From the NCBI GenBank assembly GCA_963740835.1, contig CAVUFH010000003.1, forward strand, positions 1-64,000: DNA of 64,000 bases. Reading direction: 5' to 3'. This document shows, in pieces, positions 1-10,025 of this stretch. Positions within the stretch are counted from its first letter, which is position 1. Each line of letters begins with the position of its first letter. The position numbers and the translations under genes are program-made. The DNA comes from CAVUFH01 sp963740835 (GTDB lineage: Bacteria; Actinomycetota; Acidimicrobiia; IMCC26256; PALSA-610). The notes beneath the pieces are model-generated. The model saw only the letters and a program-made list of their open reading frames with translations. It did no database searches and was not told the DNA's origin.

Positions 1-862
1 GCCACTGACGAGCGAGGACTCCTGGCGGTGCAGGGACGCGGTGACGGGTCTCACGGTCTCGGCGTCGCGCTGGCTACGACGGTAGCCAAGGGTTCGGTCC
101 GTCGACCTCGCTCTCAATGAGCGCAGACGGGACGCGTGTCGTGTTTGCCCCTTACGAAAACAACCTCGTCCCGAACGACACGAACCGACGTGTGGACCTG
201 TTCGTCCACGACCTCCTCGCCGGCGTCACGCGACGTGTGAACGTCAACACCGCTCTCCAGCAGGGCAGCGACGACCTGAATGGAGTTCTCACCGACTGGA
301 TCGGCCTGAGCGCGGACGGCCGCTTCGTCGCGTTCACGAGCGGATCTGACCTGCTGCGGCCGAACGCGAACGGCGATACGTTCGACGTGTTCGTACGTGT
401 CGCGATGGTGCCGTCGTCGATGCGGTCGCGGCGATCGATCCGGTGATCCAGGCCGAGATTCCCGCCCTGTTGCGTCCCGGCGCGAACCGCATCGTCGTGC
501 ACGGCGCAGCCTTCGGATCAGGCGTCTCGGTCGCACTCGGCAATGAGATCAGCGCGTCGGTGGTGACCCGCGCCGTCGCCGCACTGGTCGTCGACGTTCA
601 GGTCGCGCCGAACGCGACGCAGGGGACGGGCGACGTCGTCGTGATAAACCCCGGAACGAAGGGCCTGCTCGTGGGCGTGACGGCTCAAATCACGCCTGCG
701 CGACCGTTTCCAGGCCGTGAGTCTCGACGCTCGGGCAGGCCCGAGCTTCGCTCGACTCTGTACTGGGGCGGCTTTCAAACCCTCACTTCACCCAGGTGCT
801 GGGCCGGGTCGTCTGAACGCTGCACCCGCTTTCGGAACGAAGGCGTCGTGCCGCGACCGTGA
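1..862 (+). pseudogene. Broken TolB-like beta-propeller / IPT-TIG-like protein, 5' end outside window
   Basis: The 5' end lies outside the window. From about base 45 one frame reads PD40/WD40-like propeller blades, with repeats of the type 'SADGTRVVF' and 'SADGRFVAFTSGSDLL' followed by a D-x-F-V turn, as in TolB-type surface propellers. Near base 400 the reading jumps to another frame, which continues with an Ig-like IPT/TIG domain (about residues 'PGANRIVVHGAAFGSG' onward) to near base 710; the open frame runs on to 862 without recognisable content. Stops in the first 45 bases suggest a second break. Probably an exported, surface-exposed protein of unknown ligand. Family assignment rests on repeat appearance only. 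Either a pseudogene or a gene with indel errors. Confidence 0.5.
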
Positions 863-928
863 AATGTCAACGCAGGATCTCCGGCCGACAGTCCGCGGAG
901 GCGTCGTGGTCGGCCAAGATGGGCGATC

Positions 929-1756
929 GTGGAGGTTGACGGCAAGGTCGTGTTCATTACGGGTGGTGCGCATGGCATCGGCTTGGACGCCGCGTGTCGA
1001 CTCCATGCCCGGGGCGCACGGGTTGTCATCGTCGACGTTGAGGCGGCGCAGTCCGTGAGGGAGGCAGAGCACCTCGGAGCGCGTGCACTGGGTTTGGGCG
1101 CTGACGTCAGCGATCGCGCGCAGCTCGACAGAGCCGTCGAGCAAACGATCGCGACGTTCGGAAGAATCGACGTCGTCATCGCGAACGCCGGGATCGCGCC
1201 ACCGGTCGAGTCCGTACGTACCGGCGCCGAGACCGCCTTCGATCGGGTACTCGATGTGAACCTGCACGGTGTCGTCAACACCGTTCGTGCGACGCTCCCG
1301 GCACTGCTCGCGACAGGCGGCTACCTGCTCATTGTCTCGTCGCTCTACGCGATCATCAACGGTGCGCTGTCGGCGCCTTACGCCATGAGCAAGACCGCGG
1401 TCGAGGCATTCGGCCGGTCGCTGCGCGTCGAGCTCGCGGGTTCCGCCGTTGGTGTCGGCATCGCATACTTCGGCTTCATCGACACCATGCTTGTACGAGA
1501 TGCAATCGACAAAGCCGGGATCGCAGAGCTACGCAAGTCGCTGCCGAAGTTCATCACCGAACCCGTACCGGTTGGGCGAGCCGGTGCGGCGATCGCCAAG
1601 GGGGTCGCCGACCGGGCCCCTCGCATCACCGCGCCAAACTGGATGCGCCTCACGCTGCCGGTGCGCGGGCTGATCCAGTACCTCGACGGTGTCATGGTCA
1701 GGAACCGCAACGTCCGGAACGCAATCGACGCGGCCGAGCGCGCCACGCGCGCCTGA
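929..1756 (+). CDS. Short-chain dehydrogenase/reductase (SDR)
   Basis: Complete 275-residue classical SDR, an NAD(P)-dependent oxidoreductase of unknown substrate. The Rossmann glycine motif TGGAHGIG lies at residues 11-18, the NAG motif near residue 86, the catalytic serines at 137-138 and YxxxK at Y151/K155. The GTG start is chosen because the dinucleotide-binding strand follows immediately; the ribosome-binding site in front is weak. The C-terminal 60 residues are longer than in minimal SDRs and hydrophobic or basic, as in SDRs that act on lipids or retinol-like substrates. It is an intact gene between two broken neighbours, with no operon partner. Confidence 0.88.
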   Translation: MEVDGKVVFITGGAHGIGLDAACRLHARGARVVIVDVEAAQSVREAEHLGARALGLGADVSDRAQLDRAVEQTIATFGRIDVVIANAGIAPPVESVRTGAETAFDRVLDVNLHGVVNTVRATLPALLATGGYLLIVSSLYAIINGALSAPYAMSKTAVEAFGRSLRVELAGSAVGVGIAYFGFIDTMLVRDAIDKAGIAELRKSLPKFITEPVPVGRAGAAIAKGVADRAPRITAPNWMRLTLPVRGLIQYLDGVMVRNRNVRNAIDAAERATRA

Positions 1757-1942
1757 GCGACGGCCTTGGGCCGGCATTCGCTTCCGAACGAGCGCAAACC
1801 GCCGCCGGACACGGGTTCATGTCGGTGGGCCGATGTCGCAGAACTGCGACTGGCGACTTTGGCCTCGAGCGGCCACGTATCGCCAGAAGGTGACTGACGA
1901 CGCTCGGCGCTGCGCGGGACTGTGAGGTACGGGGCCCGTCGT

Positions 1943-2519
1943 TCAGATCTGTCGGCCGGCGAAGGCAAGGATCCGATCGTCAAGCGGCGCGTCGGCCGGC
2001 GCGTCCTGCGGCGGGCCGAACAGACCCGCATCGCGCAGCTCTGGTCCGATCATGGCCTGCCCCGCGTCCCACGCGGCCTGGAGCACCTCCGGAGAAATGA
2101 CCTCGGTGCTCTGGCCCGTCGCGTGCGCCAAGTCGAGCGTGTGCGTCGTCACGTCGAACACCGCGATCTGGAGCGCCACGCTGGCCGGCATTGTGCCAAA
2201 TGGCAACGTGACGATCTTCTCGAGCGCGCCGTCCGCATTGAAGGCCGCGATTCGCGCGATCGGCCGCGGCACCGAAGACGCGCACGTAATCGTCGCCTAC
2301 GAGATCCGACGTCGTCAGCCGGCCGATCTCGTCGTCGGCGATCGAACCCGACTCGACACACTCGGCGAACATCAACGAGCCGCCCGTGATGTGGTTGAGC
2401 AGCGACTTGACGTCCCACTCGGTGCAGGGCGTCGGATCGGCGAGCTGATCCGGCTTGATACCTGCAACGACCTTCTTCGTATCCGCGATCACGCTGCCAA
2501 TGAGTTCGACTTCGCTCAT
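1943..2519 (-). pseudogene. Frameshifted TIGR03086-type metal-binding protein (DinB/maleylpyruvate-isomerase fold)
   Basis: The first part reads as the N-terminal four-helix DinB-like domain, with PTPCTEWDVKSLLNHITGG; the histidine after LLN is one of the expected metal ligands. Near base 2260 the frame changes and the second half (ALEKIVTLPFG, then a TTHTLDLAHATGQ helix with another metal-type His, ending LDDRILAFAGRQI) continues in another frame. Together they make a normal ~190-residue TIGR03086 protein. The family is actinobacterial and related to mycothiol-dependent isomerases and transferases; its substrate is unknown. A paralogue at 18.3-18.9 kb is broken in a similar way. Confidence 0.75.
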
Positions 2520-2781
2520 ACCGGCTCCCTGGTCCCCGCGAACCGTACGGGCGCACGTTCGCTTGACCCACTATGTCACGTCGAAAGACCGGCAGCACCA
2601 GGCCGAACTCACGCCGCGGTACGCCCTCCCGTGGACACCGCTGCCCCGTGCGCGAACGTCGAAATTCGTGCCGATCCGCCTGGGTCTCGCAACGCGTCAC
2701 TAGGGACTTCGCCGGACTCGAACCGGGCTTGCGACCGGCGCATTGTGCAAGGACGCACCCGCCCGCGAAAAGGACGTCGAC

Positions 2782-3660
2782 ATGAGCAGCATCCGCATTC
2801 ATCAAGCATGGCCGGTTCTGGGCTTTGCCGTCCGCGATCGCAATTGCGTTCGCCGGCATGGCGCCGGCCGGAGGAGACGCGTCAGCTGAAGGCCGAGCGC
2901 CCGTCGCACGGCCCCCGACCCACCGTCGTACTCGTTCACGGAGCGTGGGCCGACGCATCGAGCTGGAGCCAGGTCAGTGATCGACTTGCGAGGGCCGGTT
3001 ACGACGTCCGAGTTCCGCCCAACAACCTACGCGGTGTCGGGAACGACGCCGCCGACTTGGCCAGTTACCTCAGCACCATCTCCGGTCCAATCGTGCTCGT
3101 CGGTCACTCCTACGGGGGAATGGTCATCACCAACGCGGCGACCGGCAACAGTCAGGTTCGCGCATTGGTGTTCGTCGACGCTTACATTCCCGCCGAAGGT
3201 GACACCCTTCTCGGGCTCACTCACCCTCCGTCTGTGTTCGCAGCAGACCCCGCGACCGTGTTCGACTTCGTCCCCTATTCGGGAGCTCCGGCCGGTGCGG
3301 TGGATCTCTACGTCAAGACATCTGTGTACGGAGATGCCCTCGCGAACGAAGGGTTCTCCCACCGAGAAATCCGCGTGATGGCGGCAGCCCAGCGGCCGCT
3401 GTCGACGCAAGCCTTGACCGAGGCCGTCAGGGCCGCCGGCGTGGGCGACCATCCCCTCTTGGGCGGTTGTCGGCGCGGACGATCGCGCCATCCCGGCTTC
3501 CGACCAGATCGCGATGGCCAAGGAAGCCGGAGCACGGATCGTCGAGGTCGACGCTCCTCACCTCTCGATGCTGACGAACGCTCGCACCGTCGCCGACGTG
3601 ATCATCCAAGCAGCCAACGCCGTTGATCACTCGGACAGTGTCCGGTCGGCAACCAATTGA
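2782..3660 (+). pseudogene. Frameshifted secreted alpha/beta hydrolase
   Basis: The core reads RPTVVLVHGAWADASSW (oxyanion-hole HG-type strand), then the nucleophile elbow GHSYGG at about base 3101, typical of the actinobacterial alpha/beta hydrolase family that includes salicylate-esterase-like enzymes. Near base 3455 the frame shifts; the remainder (WAVVGADDRAIPASDQ with the acid Asp, then DAPHLSML with the catalytic His) reads in another frame to a stop at 3658-3660. Upstream, a signal-peptide-like stretch (AIAIAFAGMAPAGG) is in yet another frame, so at least two breaks exist. All three catalytic residues survive across frames, so an indel-damaged gene and not a long-dead one is likely. 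Confidence 0.72.
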
Positions 3661-3702
3661 AGGACCACTCGTGAACACGATCGACAGCAACGGGCAGCAG
3701 CC

Positions 3703-4787
3703 GTGACGGCAGCCGCCGTGCAGTCCCGCAACCCATCGGTCCTTCGTTCGCGGGTATCACCACACTCGAGGATCTGCGCGAGCACTGCAGTGGGCGATCG
3801 AACTCGAACACGCGACAGTGCCGCCCTACCTGTGCGCGCTGTACTCGCTCGATCCGGAACGCAACCCAGAGGTCGCCGAAATCGTGCGCAGCGTGTTTGT
3901 CGAAGAGATGCTGCACATCGCTTCTGGCGGCGAACTTGTTGAATGCAGTGGGTGGACGCCCACGAATCGACACGCCACAGATGCTTGCGCCCTACCCACG
4001 ATCGTTACCGCACGCGGACGGCTCGTTCGAGGTCTCATTGCTCCCGTTCGGCAGAGAAGCCCTCGAGCTCTTTCTGAAGATCGAGCAGCCGTCGGCACCT
4101 GACGCGGATCCGGAGAGCGACCGCTACGAGACGATCGGACAGTTCTATGACGCAATCGAGCACGGGATGCGTGAGCTTTGTACGTCGCCTCGGCGAGGCG
4201 AACGTCTTCTGTGGTGACCCCAAGCGGCAGGTGTCCGACGCGGTCTCCCACGGCGGGGACGGACGCGTCGTCGTGATCGAGAGCCTCGCCACCGCGCTCG
4301 CCGCGTTGGACGGCGATCGTCGTCCAGGGCGAAGGCACGAGAGGCACTGAGGTCTGGGATGGCGATCAGGCGATGTTCCATCCCGAGCACGACGAAGTCG
4401 GGCACTACTTCCGCTTCCAGGCAGCTCAAGCTCGGTCGGTGCTACCGCCGAGGCGACACTGCGGCATCTGGGCCCTCCGGCCATGTGATCTCCATCGACT
4501 GGGACGGCGTCCGACCGATGCAGCCAAACCCGCGTTCCGCCGACCACGCGGTCGGAGGTCCGATCCGAACCGCGCAAGACGAGTTCAACTCGCAGTACTG
4601 CGCGCTCCTGCAACTCCTGGACCAAACGTTCGACGGCAACCCGCAGATGCTGCAACCTGCGATCGGCGCCATGTTCCAGCTGAAGGAGCAAGCCAATGCA
4701 CTGATGCAGATGCCGACCGAGGACGGACTCGCAACAGCCGGTCCGACCTTCGAATACGTGGCCCCCGCGGATCGCTTCCCAACATGA
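3703..4787 (+). pseudogene. Multiply frameshifted ferritin-like protein (VioB-type 'Ferritin-like' domain)
   Basis: Pieces of one protein occur in successive frames: an iron-ligand-type helix (AIELEHATVPPYLCALYSLD), a second helix with EEMLH (FVEEMLHIA), LLNAVGGRPRIDTP, then LPFGREALELFLKIEQP and a C-terminal half ending near 4787 (FNSQYCALLQLLDQTFDG). The ELEH and EEMLH motifs are the di-iron ligand pairs of the ferritin-like domain found in VioB-type and related enzymes. At least four frame changes are needed to join them. Biochemical role unknown; most homologues are uncharacterised or belong to secondary metabolism. The closest intact piece is 4359-4787. Confidence 0.65.
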
Positions 4788-5000
4788 GCCCGATCCGGGT
4801 GACGTGAGACGTACTCCCGTGCAACATCGGGTGAGCACGATCCGTAGCTCCTCGATCACTCGCGCACGAGCTGGCTCGCATCGCGTCAAACGGACTCTCC
4901 GGTCGATTGCCGAGACAGACGCTTGCCAACGAGCAAGTCGACCCCGAGTCGACTTACCCTGTCATCGGCTTGCACGGCCCGACCGGAGAAGGGGCTGGCG

Positions 5001-7877
5001 TTGGACGAACGCAAGGCACCAACCTCCGTCCCCGAGTTGCGCGGCCGGCAGCGCGAGTGCGCGCAGCTGGATGAGTTGCTGGAAGCAGTGCGCGCCGGTC
5101 AAAGTCGGGTGCTGGTCGTGCGCGGCGAAGCAGGAGTCGGCAAGACCGCGCTGTTGGACTATCTCGTGGCGAACGCGGTGAACTGCCGCGTCGAGCGAGC
5201 AGCGGGTGTTGAGTCCGAGATGGAGCTCGCGTTCGCCGGGTTGCATCAGCTCTGCACGCCGATGCTCGACCGACTGGATGTGTCTGCCGGGCCCGCAGGC
5301 CGATGCGCTCCGTACGGCATTCGGCCTGAGTGCCGGAAGGGCGCCGGATCGCTTTCTCGTGGGTCTGGCCGTGCTCGGGCTGCTGTCTGAGGTAGCGGAG
5401 GAGCAGCCGCTCGTCTGCGTTGTCGACGATATGCAGTGGCTCGATCGGCTCTCGGCGCAGATTCTCGCGTTCGTTGCGCGTCGCATATTGGCGGAATCGG
5501 TGGGCTTGGTGTTCGCCGTGCGCGAGCCGAGCGAGGAGGAGGAGGAGTTGGCGGGGCTTCCCGAGCAAGTGGTCGGCGGTCTCAGCGACGACGACGCTCG
5601 CGCGCTGCTGGACGCGATCCCCGGGCGACTGGACGCGCGCGTGCGGGACCGAATGGTCGCCGAGACCCGCGGTAACCCTCTCGCGTTGTTGGAGTTGCCC
5701 CGGGGTTTGACGATGGCCGAGCTCGCCGGCGGGTTCGCGCTTCCCTATGTGCAGCCGCTGACGAGCCAGATAGAACAGAGCTTCCTTCGGCAGCTTCAGT
5801 CGCTCCCGGCCGAGACGCAACGACTTCTGCTCACGGCGACCGCGCAAGTGGTGGGCGACGTGGACTTGCTGTGGCGCGCGGCTGACCGCCTCGGGATCGG
5901 CGCCGACGCAGCCGCGCCGGCGGAGGCGGCGGGGCTGATCGAATTCGGTGCCCAGGTGCGTCTCCGTCATCCGCTCATGCGCTCCGCGACCTACCGCGCC
6001 GCGAGCCTGCGTGACCGCCAGGCGGTGCATCGCGCCCTCGCCGAGGCGACCGATCCAGATGCCGATCCCGACCGTCGCGCGTGGCACCGCGCCCACGCCG
6101 CGGTGGGACCCGACGAGGCGGTGGCCGGCGAGCTGGAGCGCTCGGCCGACCGAGCACGCGGCCGCGGCGGCGTCGCGGCGGCGGCCGCGTTTCTGGAGCG
6201 AGCGACCGAGTTGACGCCCGATCCAGCCCGGCGCGGCGCGCGTGCGCTGGCCGCGGCCGAAGCCAAGTTCGAAGCCGGCGCTCCCGATGCGGCGACCGAG
6301 CTCCTCGCGGTGGCGGAGACCTGCCCATTGGACGAACTCCCGCGCGCGCGAGTCGCGCGGCTGCGCGCCCAGATCGTCATTTGCCCGCAGGCGCGGAAGT
6401 GACGCTCCGGCGTTGCTCCTCGAAGCCGCGAAACTGCTCGAACCGCTCGACGCCGAGTTGGCGCGCGAGTCGTATCTCGAAGCGTTCGGGGCGGCGATCT
6501 TCGCCGGTCGCCTCCGTCGCGGGTGCGGGGTGCTCGAGGTCGCGGAGGCGGCTCGCGCCGCGTCCTCGGCCTCGACCGCGACTCGCTCCACAGACTTGCT
6601 TCTGAAGGGTCTGGCAACGCGATTCACTGATGGCTACACCACGAGCACGCCCCTGCTCAAGCGCGCGCTCGACGCATTTCGCCAAGAAGGTGGCAGCAGT
6701 GAAGACGACATCCGCTGGCTTTGGCTGGCGTGTCGCATCGCACCGGATCTGTGGGACGACGAAACGTGGCATGCGGCTTGCCACGCGCCACGTTCAGCTG
6801 GCGAATGACGCCGGCGCGCTGACCGTGCTTCCACTCGCGGCGACCTACCGCGCAGGGGTGCACGTTCATGCCGGCGAGTTCGCCGCCGCGGAGGCACTGA
6901 TCAATCAGGCTGATGCCATCGCGGATTCCGCCGGCATCGCGACGCTGAGGTACACCTCGTTGGTGCTCGTCGCTTGGCGAGGCCGGGAAGCGGAGGCTCT
7001 CGAGCTGATCGATGACAGCGTTCAAGACGCGAACGCGCGAGGCGAGGGAAGGGCAGTCACCTTGGCTGCGTACGCGACCGCAGTGCTCTACAACGGTCTC
7101 GGCCGGTACGAGACTGCGCTCGCCGCCGCCCAACAGTGCATGCGAGCACGACGATCTAGGACTCTTCGGCTGGGCACTGATCGAGCTGGTCGAGGCGGGC
7201 GCCCGAAGCGGTGCTCACGAGGTGGCCGCGGCCGCGCTGCGCGCAACTCGAGGAACGAACCCGCGCCGCGGGTACGGACTGGGCACTCGGCATCGAGGCC
7301 CGGTCACGCGCGCTGCTGAGCGACGGCTCGGCTGCCGAATCCCTCTACCGCGAGGCGATCGAGCGGCTGGAGCGCAGCCGGATCGCCGTTCATCTTGCCC
7401 GCGCCCACCTGGTGTACGGCGAGTGGCTGCGTCGCGAGAACCGGCGGCTCGACGCGCGTGCGCAACTTCGTATCGCCTACGAAATGCTCAGCCACATCGG
7501 GGCCGAGGCGTTCGCCGAGCGCGCCCGCCGCGAGCTGTCGGCTACTGGAGAGACGGTGCACAAGCGCACGGGCGAGACGCGCGACGTGCTCACCGCTCAG
7601 GAGGCGCAGATCGCCCGCGCTCGCTGCTGAGGGTCGTACGAACCCCGAGATCGGCAGGCAGCTCTTCATCAGTCCCCGAACCGTCGAGTACCACCTGCGC
7701 AAGGTGTTCACGAAGCTCGGAATCAGCTCCCGCCGAGAGCTCCGCGACGCGGTGCCCGAGTTTCTCGCAAGCGTCACGTGGCTGAGCCCGCGTGCTTGGA
7801 GCATGACTCGGGTGTTCAACCGACTCGATCAGTGCCGCGCCGTGCGACGATGGTCCATGGAATCACTGCGACAATGA
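5001..7877 (+). pseudogene. Heavily frameshifted LuxR-family AAA-ATPase regulator
   Basis: A TTG start at 5001 follows a purine-rich GGAGAAGGGG site. The N-terminus has a Walker A (GEAGVGKTAL), a Walker B-like VVDDMQWLD and the NACHT/MalT-type ATPase of large LuxR ('LAL') regulators. TPR-like helices follow, and the LuxR helix-turn-helix (TNPEIGRQLFISPRTVEYHLRK) lies at about 7636-7700. The reading moves between frames near 5290, 6400, 6780, 7140, 7210 and 7620, so six or more breaks lie in one ~950-residue gene. The motifs themselves are well conserved. This is the most damaged gene in the window. Intact, it would be a signal-responsive transcription activator. Confidence 0.75.
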
Positions 7878-7892
7878 ACGCCGCGTCCGGAG

Positions 7893-8549
7893 GTGTGGAA
7901 TGGCAGACGACACGCGCGCGAGCAAGCAAGGATCCGGGCGGTCATCTTCGACCTCGACGGCGTCGTGCGACATTTTCCGCCGTGCGAAGCGATCGAGCAT
8001 GAGTACGGGCTCCCGTCAGGGACGCTCACGAGCGTGCCCTTCGAACCCGATCTCATCGATCCGACCGTCACAGGCGTGTGGTCGTACGAGGAATGGATCA
8101 CGGCCATCGGCGATCGACTGACCGAACGGTACGGCTCATCGGCGCGCGCCGCCATGCAGGCTTTCGCCTCGCTCGTTGCGACCGTCGACCGCGAGGTGGT
8201 CGACGTTGCCCTTCGTCTGCGCCAGAACTACACCACCGCGATCCTGACCAACGGGACGACGCGCGTTGAACAGGAGTTGCGTACGCTCGGCGTCGACGCA
8301 GACTTCGACCACGTCTTCAATTCGGCCCGGATCGGCTACGCCAAGCCCGACGTTCGGATCTTCCGGTTCGTACTCGACGCGATCGGTTACGCCGCTCCCG
8401 AGTGCGTCTTCATCGACGACAGCGAGGCGAAGCTCGGAGGCGCCGTCACGCTCGGAATGCGGACGGTGCACTTCACCGGTATCGATCCGCTGAAATCGCA
8501 ACTCCGAGCATTCGGTGTGCAGTCGTTGCCTTGCGCAAACCGACACTGA
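7893..8549 (+). CDS. HAD-superfamily hydrolase
   Basis: Complete 218-residue haloacid-dehalogenase-like phosphatase. Motif I FDLDG gives the nucleophile and acid/base Asp20 and Asp22; motif II is TNGT near residue 115; motif III is the K of GYAKPD; motif IV is FIDDS. A helical cap domain sits between motifs I and II, making it a C1-cap, beta-phosphoglucomutase/epoxide-hydrolase-N-like subgroup. The GTG start overlaps a GGAGG-like stretch, so the true start could be slightly downstream, but motif I leaves little room. Substrate unknown. Confidence 0.85.
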   Translation: MWNGRRHAREQARIRAVIFDLDGVVRHFPPCEAIEHEYGLPSGTLTSVPFEPDLIDPTVTGVWSYEEWITAIGDRLTERYGSSARAAMQAFASLVATVDREVVDVALRLRQNYTTAILTNGTTRVEQELRTLGVDADFDHVFNSARIGYAKPDVRIFRFVLDAIGYAAPECVFIDDSEAKLGGAVTLGMRTVHFTGIDPLKSQLRAFGVQSLPCANRH

Positions 8550-8595
8550 CCGATTTCGTCGGCGTGACGCGCGTCAATCGAGCACGCCTGTGCGG

Positions 8596-9258
8596 TCACC
8601 GTTGCATCCTCGGATCGTGCGTGGGGTCGGCGTACATGCGTGGGCAACCGTGATCGATGGCTGCGGGGCGCAGTTCGTAGTGCCAGGGTTCGTTGCCGTA
8701 GATCTGACACAACCCGTACTCGGCGCCATGTTCGGACAGCCACGCCGTGGCATCGGAGAGCCCAATGTCGACCGCGTCCCCCGATACGTGAGCAGACGTG
8801 TCGGGAGTGGCCACCCACCGGGCAGCTTCCTTCTCGGAGCCGTACTGCGAGACCGCCTCTTGGAGGAGTTGTTCCTGGTAATCCGGGGAACGCCAGCCGC
8901 TATCGACGTAGAACTCGACCCCGTCGCTGGCAGCATTCGCTGCAGCTCGGCGCAGGGCACCGAGGAGAGCCGGATCAAGGTTGGCGACGCCCGGAATCTC
9001 GTCATCAAAGACCGTCGTGCCGTCGGGGACGGCACCGTCAGCCTCGCCGAGCGCACCATGGTGGTCGCCGTGAAGGCTGTCATGCGGACGGCGCGCGAGT
9101 GGCTCCGCGCCGATGGGTGATGTTGCCGTCGAGGAGAAGGGCGCCAGCGACTGGTAGCCGAGGGCTCCGATGATCGCGGCGATGACGACGAGCAGTCCGG
9201 CGACGAAGATCCTGGGAATCCGACGGGTCGTTGTTCGCGCGGGTGCGCTGTACGACAT
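8596..9258 (-). CDS. Membrane-anchored M15-family D-alanyl-D-alanine carboxypeptidase (VanY-like)
   Basis: About 220 residues. One N-terminal membrane anchor (IFVAGLLVVIAAIIGALGY) puts the rest outside the cell. The zinc motif SAHVSGDAVDIG (S-x-H-x(6)-D type) and the C-terminal EPWHYE supply the His/Asp/Glu/His set of the M15B metallopeptidases, which trim the terminal D-Ala from peptidoglycan pentapeptides. ATG at 9258 is preferred over an in-frame TTG at 9270 because the arginine-rich cytoplasmic tail then directly precedes the anchor. It is divergent from a response regulator/kinase pair, which resembles vancomycin-type control of vanY, but that link is inference. Confidence 0.85.
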   Translation of the reverse strand: MSYSAPARTTTRRIPRIFVAGLLVVIAAIIGALGYQSLAPFSSTATSPIGAEPLARRPHDSLHGDHHGALGEADGAVPDGTTVFDDEIPGVANLDPALLGALRRAAANAASDGVEFYVDSGWRSPDYQEQLLQEAVSQYGSEKEAARWVATPDTSAHVSGDAVDIGLSDATAWLSEHGAEYGLCQIYGNEPWHYELRPAAIDHGCPRMYADPTHDPRMQR

Positions 9259-9304
9259 GCACCCAGTCAAGGCCGCGTGACGTTGCCAGCACGTATGTGG
9301 TTTT

Positions 9305-9328
9305 CGATATGCCGGCGATATGTTCCGG
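9305..9328. promoter_or_regulatory. 11-bp tandem direct repeat, candidate response-regulator box
   Basis: Two adjacent units, CGATATGCCGG and CGATATGTTCCGG, begin exactly 11 bp apart, one helical turn, in the 89-bp gap between the VanY-like gene and the divergent response regulator. OmpR/PhoB-type regulators bind such head-to-tail repeats. Likely an autoregulatory and vanY-controlling site; binding is inferred only. Confidence 0.45.
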
Positions 9329-9347
9329 CTCGTAGCATCGCGCGAGT

Positions 9348-10025
9348 GTGCGTGTGTTGATCGTCGAGGACGAGCCCTACATGGCAGAAGCCATCCGCGA
9401 TGGCCTACGCCTGGAAGCGATCGCGGCCGACATCGCCGGTGACGGTGACACTGCGCTGGAACTGTTGAGCGTCAACGCGTACGACATCGCCGTCCTCGAC
9501 CGCGACATCCCCGGACCCTCCGGCGACGAGATCGCCACCCGCATCGTCGCCTCCGGCCGCGACATGCCGATCCTCATGCTCACCGCGGCCGACCGACTCG
9601 ACGACAAGGCCACCGGGTTCGGACTCGGCGCCGACGACTACCTCACCAAGCCGTTCGAGCTCCGAGAACTCGTGCTCCGGCTCAGAGCACTCGACCGCAG
9701 GCGCGCCCACAACCGGCCACCCGTGCGCGAAATTGCAGGGCTGCGTCTGGATCCGTTCCGCCGCGAGGTCTACCGCGATGGCCGCTTCGTCGCGCTGACC
9801 CGGAAGCAGTTCGCCGTGCTCGAAGTTCTCGTCGCGGCCGAAGGAGGTGTCGTCAGCGGCGAAGAGCTCTTGGAGCGAGCATGGGATGAGAACGCCGACC
9901 CGTTCACCAACGCCGTGCGCATCACCGTCTCGGCACTGCGCAAACGGCTCGGCGAACCTTGGCTCATTGCCACCGTGCCCGGCGTCGGGTACCGCATCGA
10001 CACTCAACCAGGAGAGCCGGCGTGA
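9348..10025 (+). CDS. OmpR/PhoB-family response regulator
   Basis: 225 residues. The receiver domain has the acidic pocket (EDE at 7-9), phospho-acceptor Asp51 and the conserved Lys of YLTKPF. A winged-helix DNA-binding domain follows (ALTRKQFAVLEVL, then VRITVSALRKRLG with the terminal beta hairpin). The GTG start directly precedes the first receiver strand. Its last bases overlap the GTGA start of the kinase by four, so the two are translationally coupled. The loop after Asp51 reads RDIPGPSG instead of the commoner MLPxxxG. Confidence 0.93.
   Translation: MRVLIVEDEPYMAEAIRDGLRLEAIAADIAGDGDTALELLSVNAYDIAVLDRDIPGPSGDEIATRIVASGRDMPILMLTAADRLDDKATGFGLGADDYLTKPFELRELVLRLRALDRRRAHNRPPVREIAGLRLDPFRREVYRDGRFVALTRKQFAVLEVLVAAEGGVVSGEELLERAWDENADPFTNAVRITVSALRKRLGEPWLIATVPGVGYRIDTQPGEPA

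Noticed and set aside
4954..6627. 557-codon open frame on the minus strand
   Set aside because: Antisense shadow of the LuxR-type ATPase; arginine-rich, no motifs. The same holds for the 489-codon plus-strand frame at 26839-28308 opposite the AAA-cyclase.
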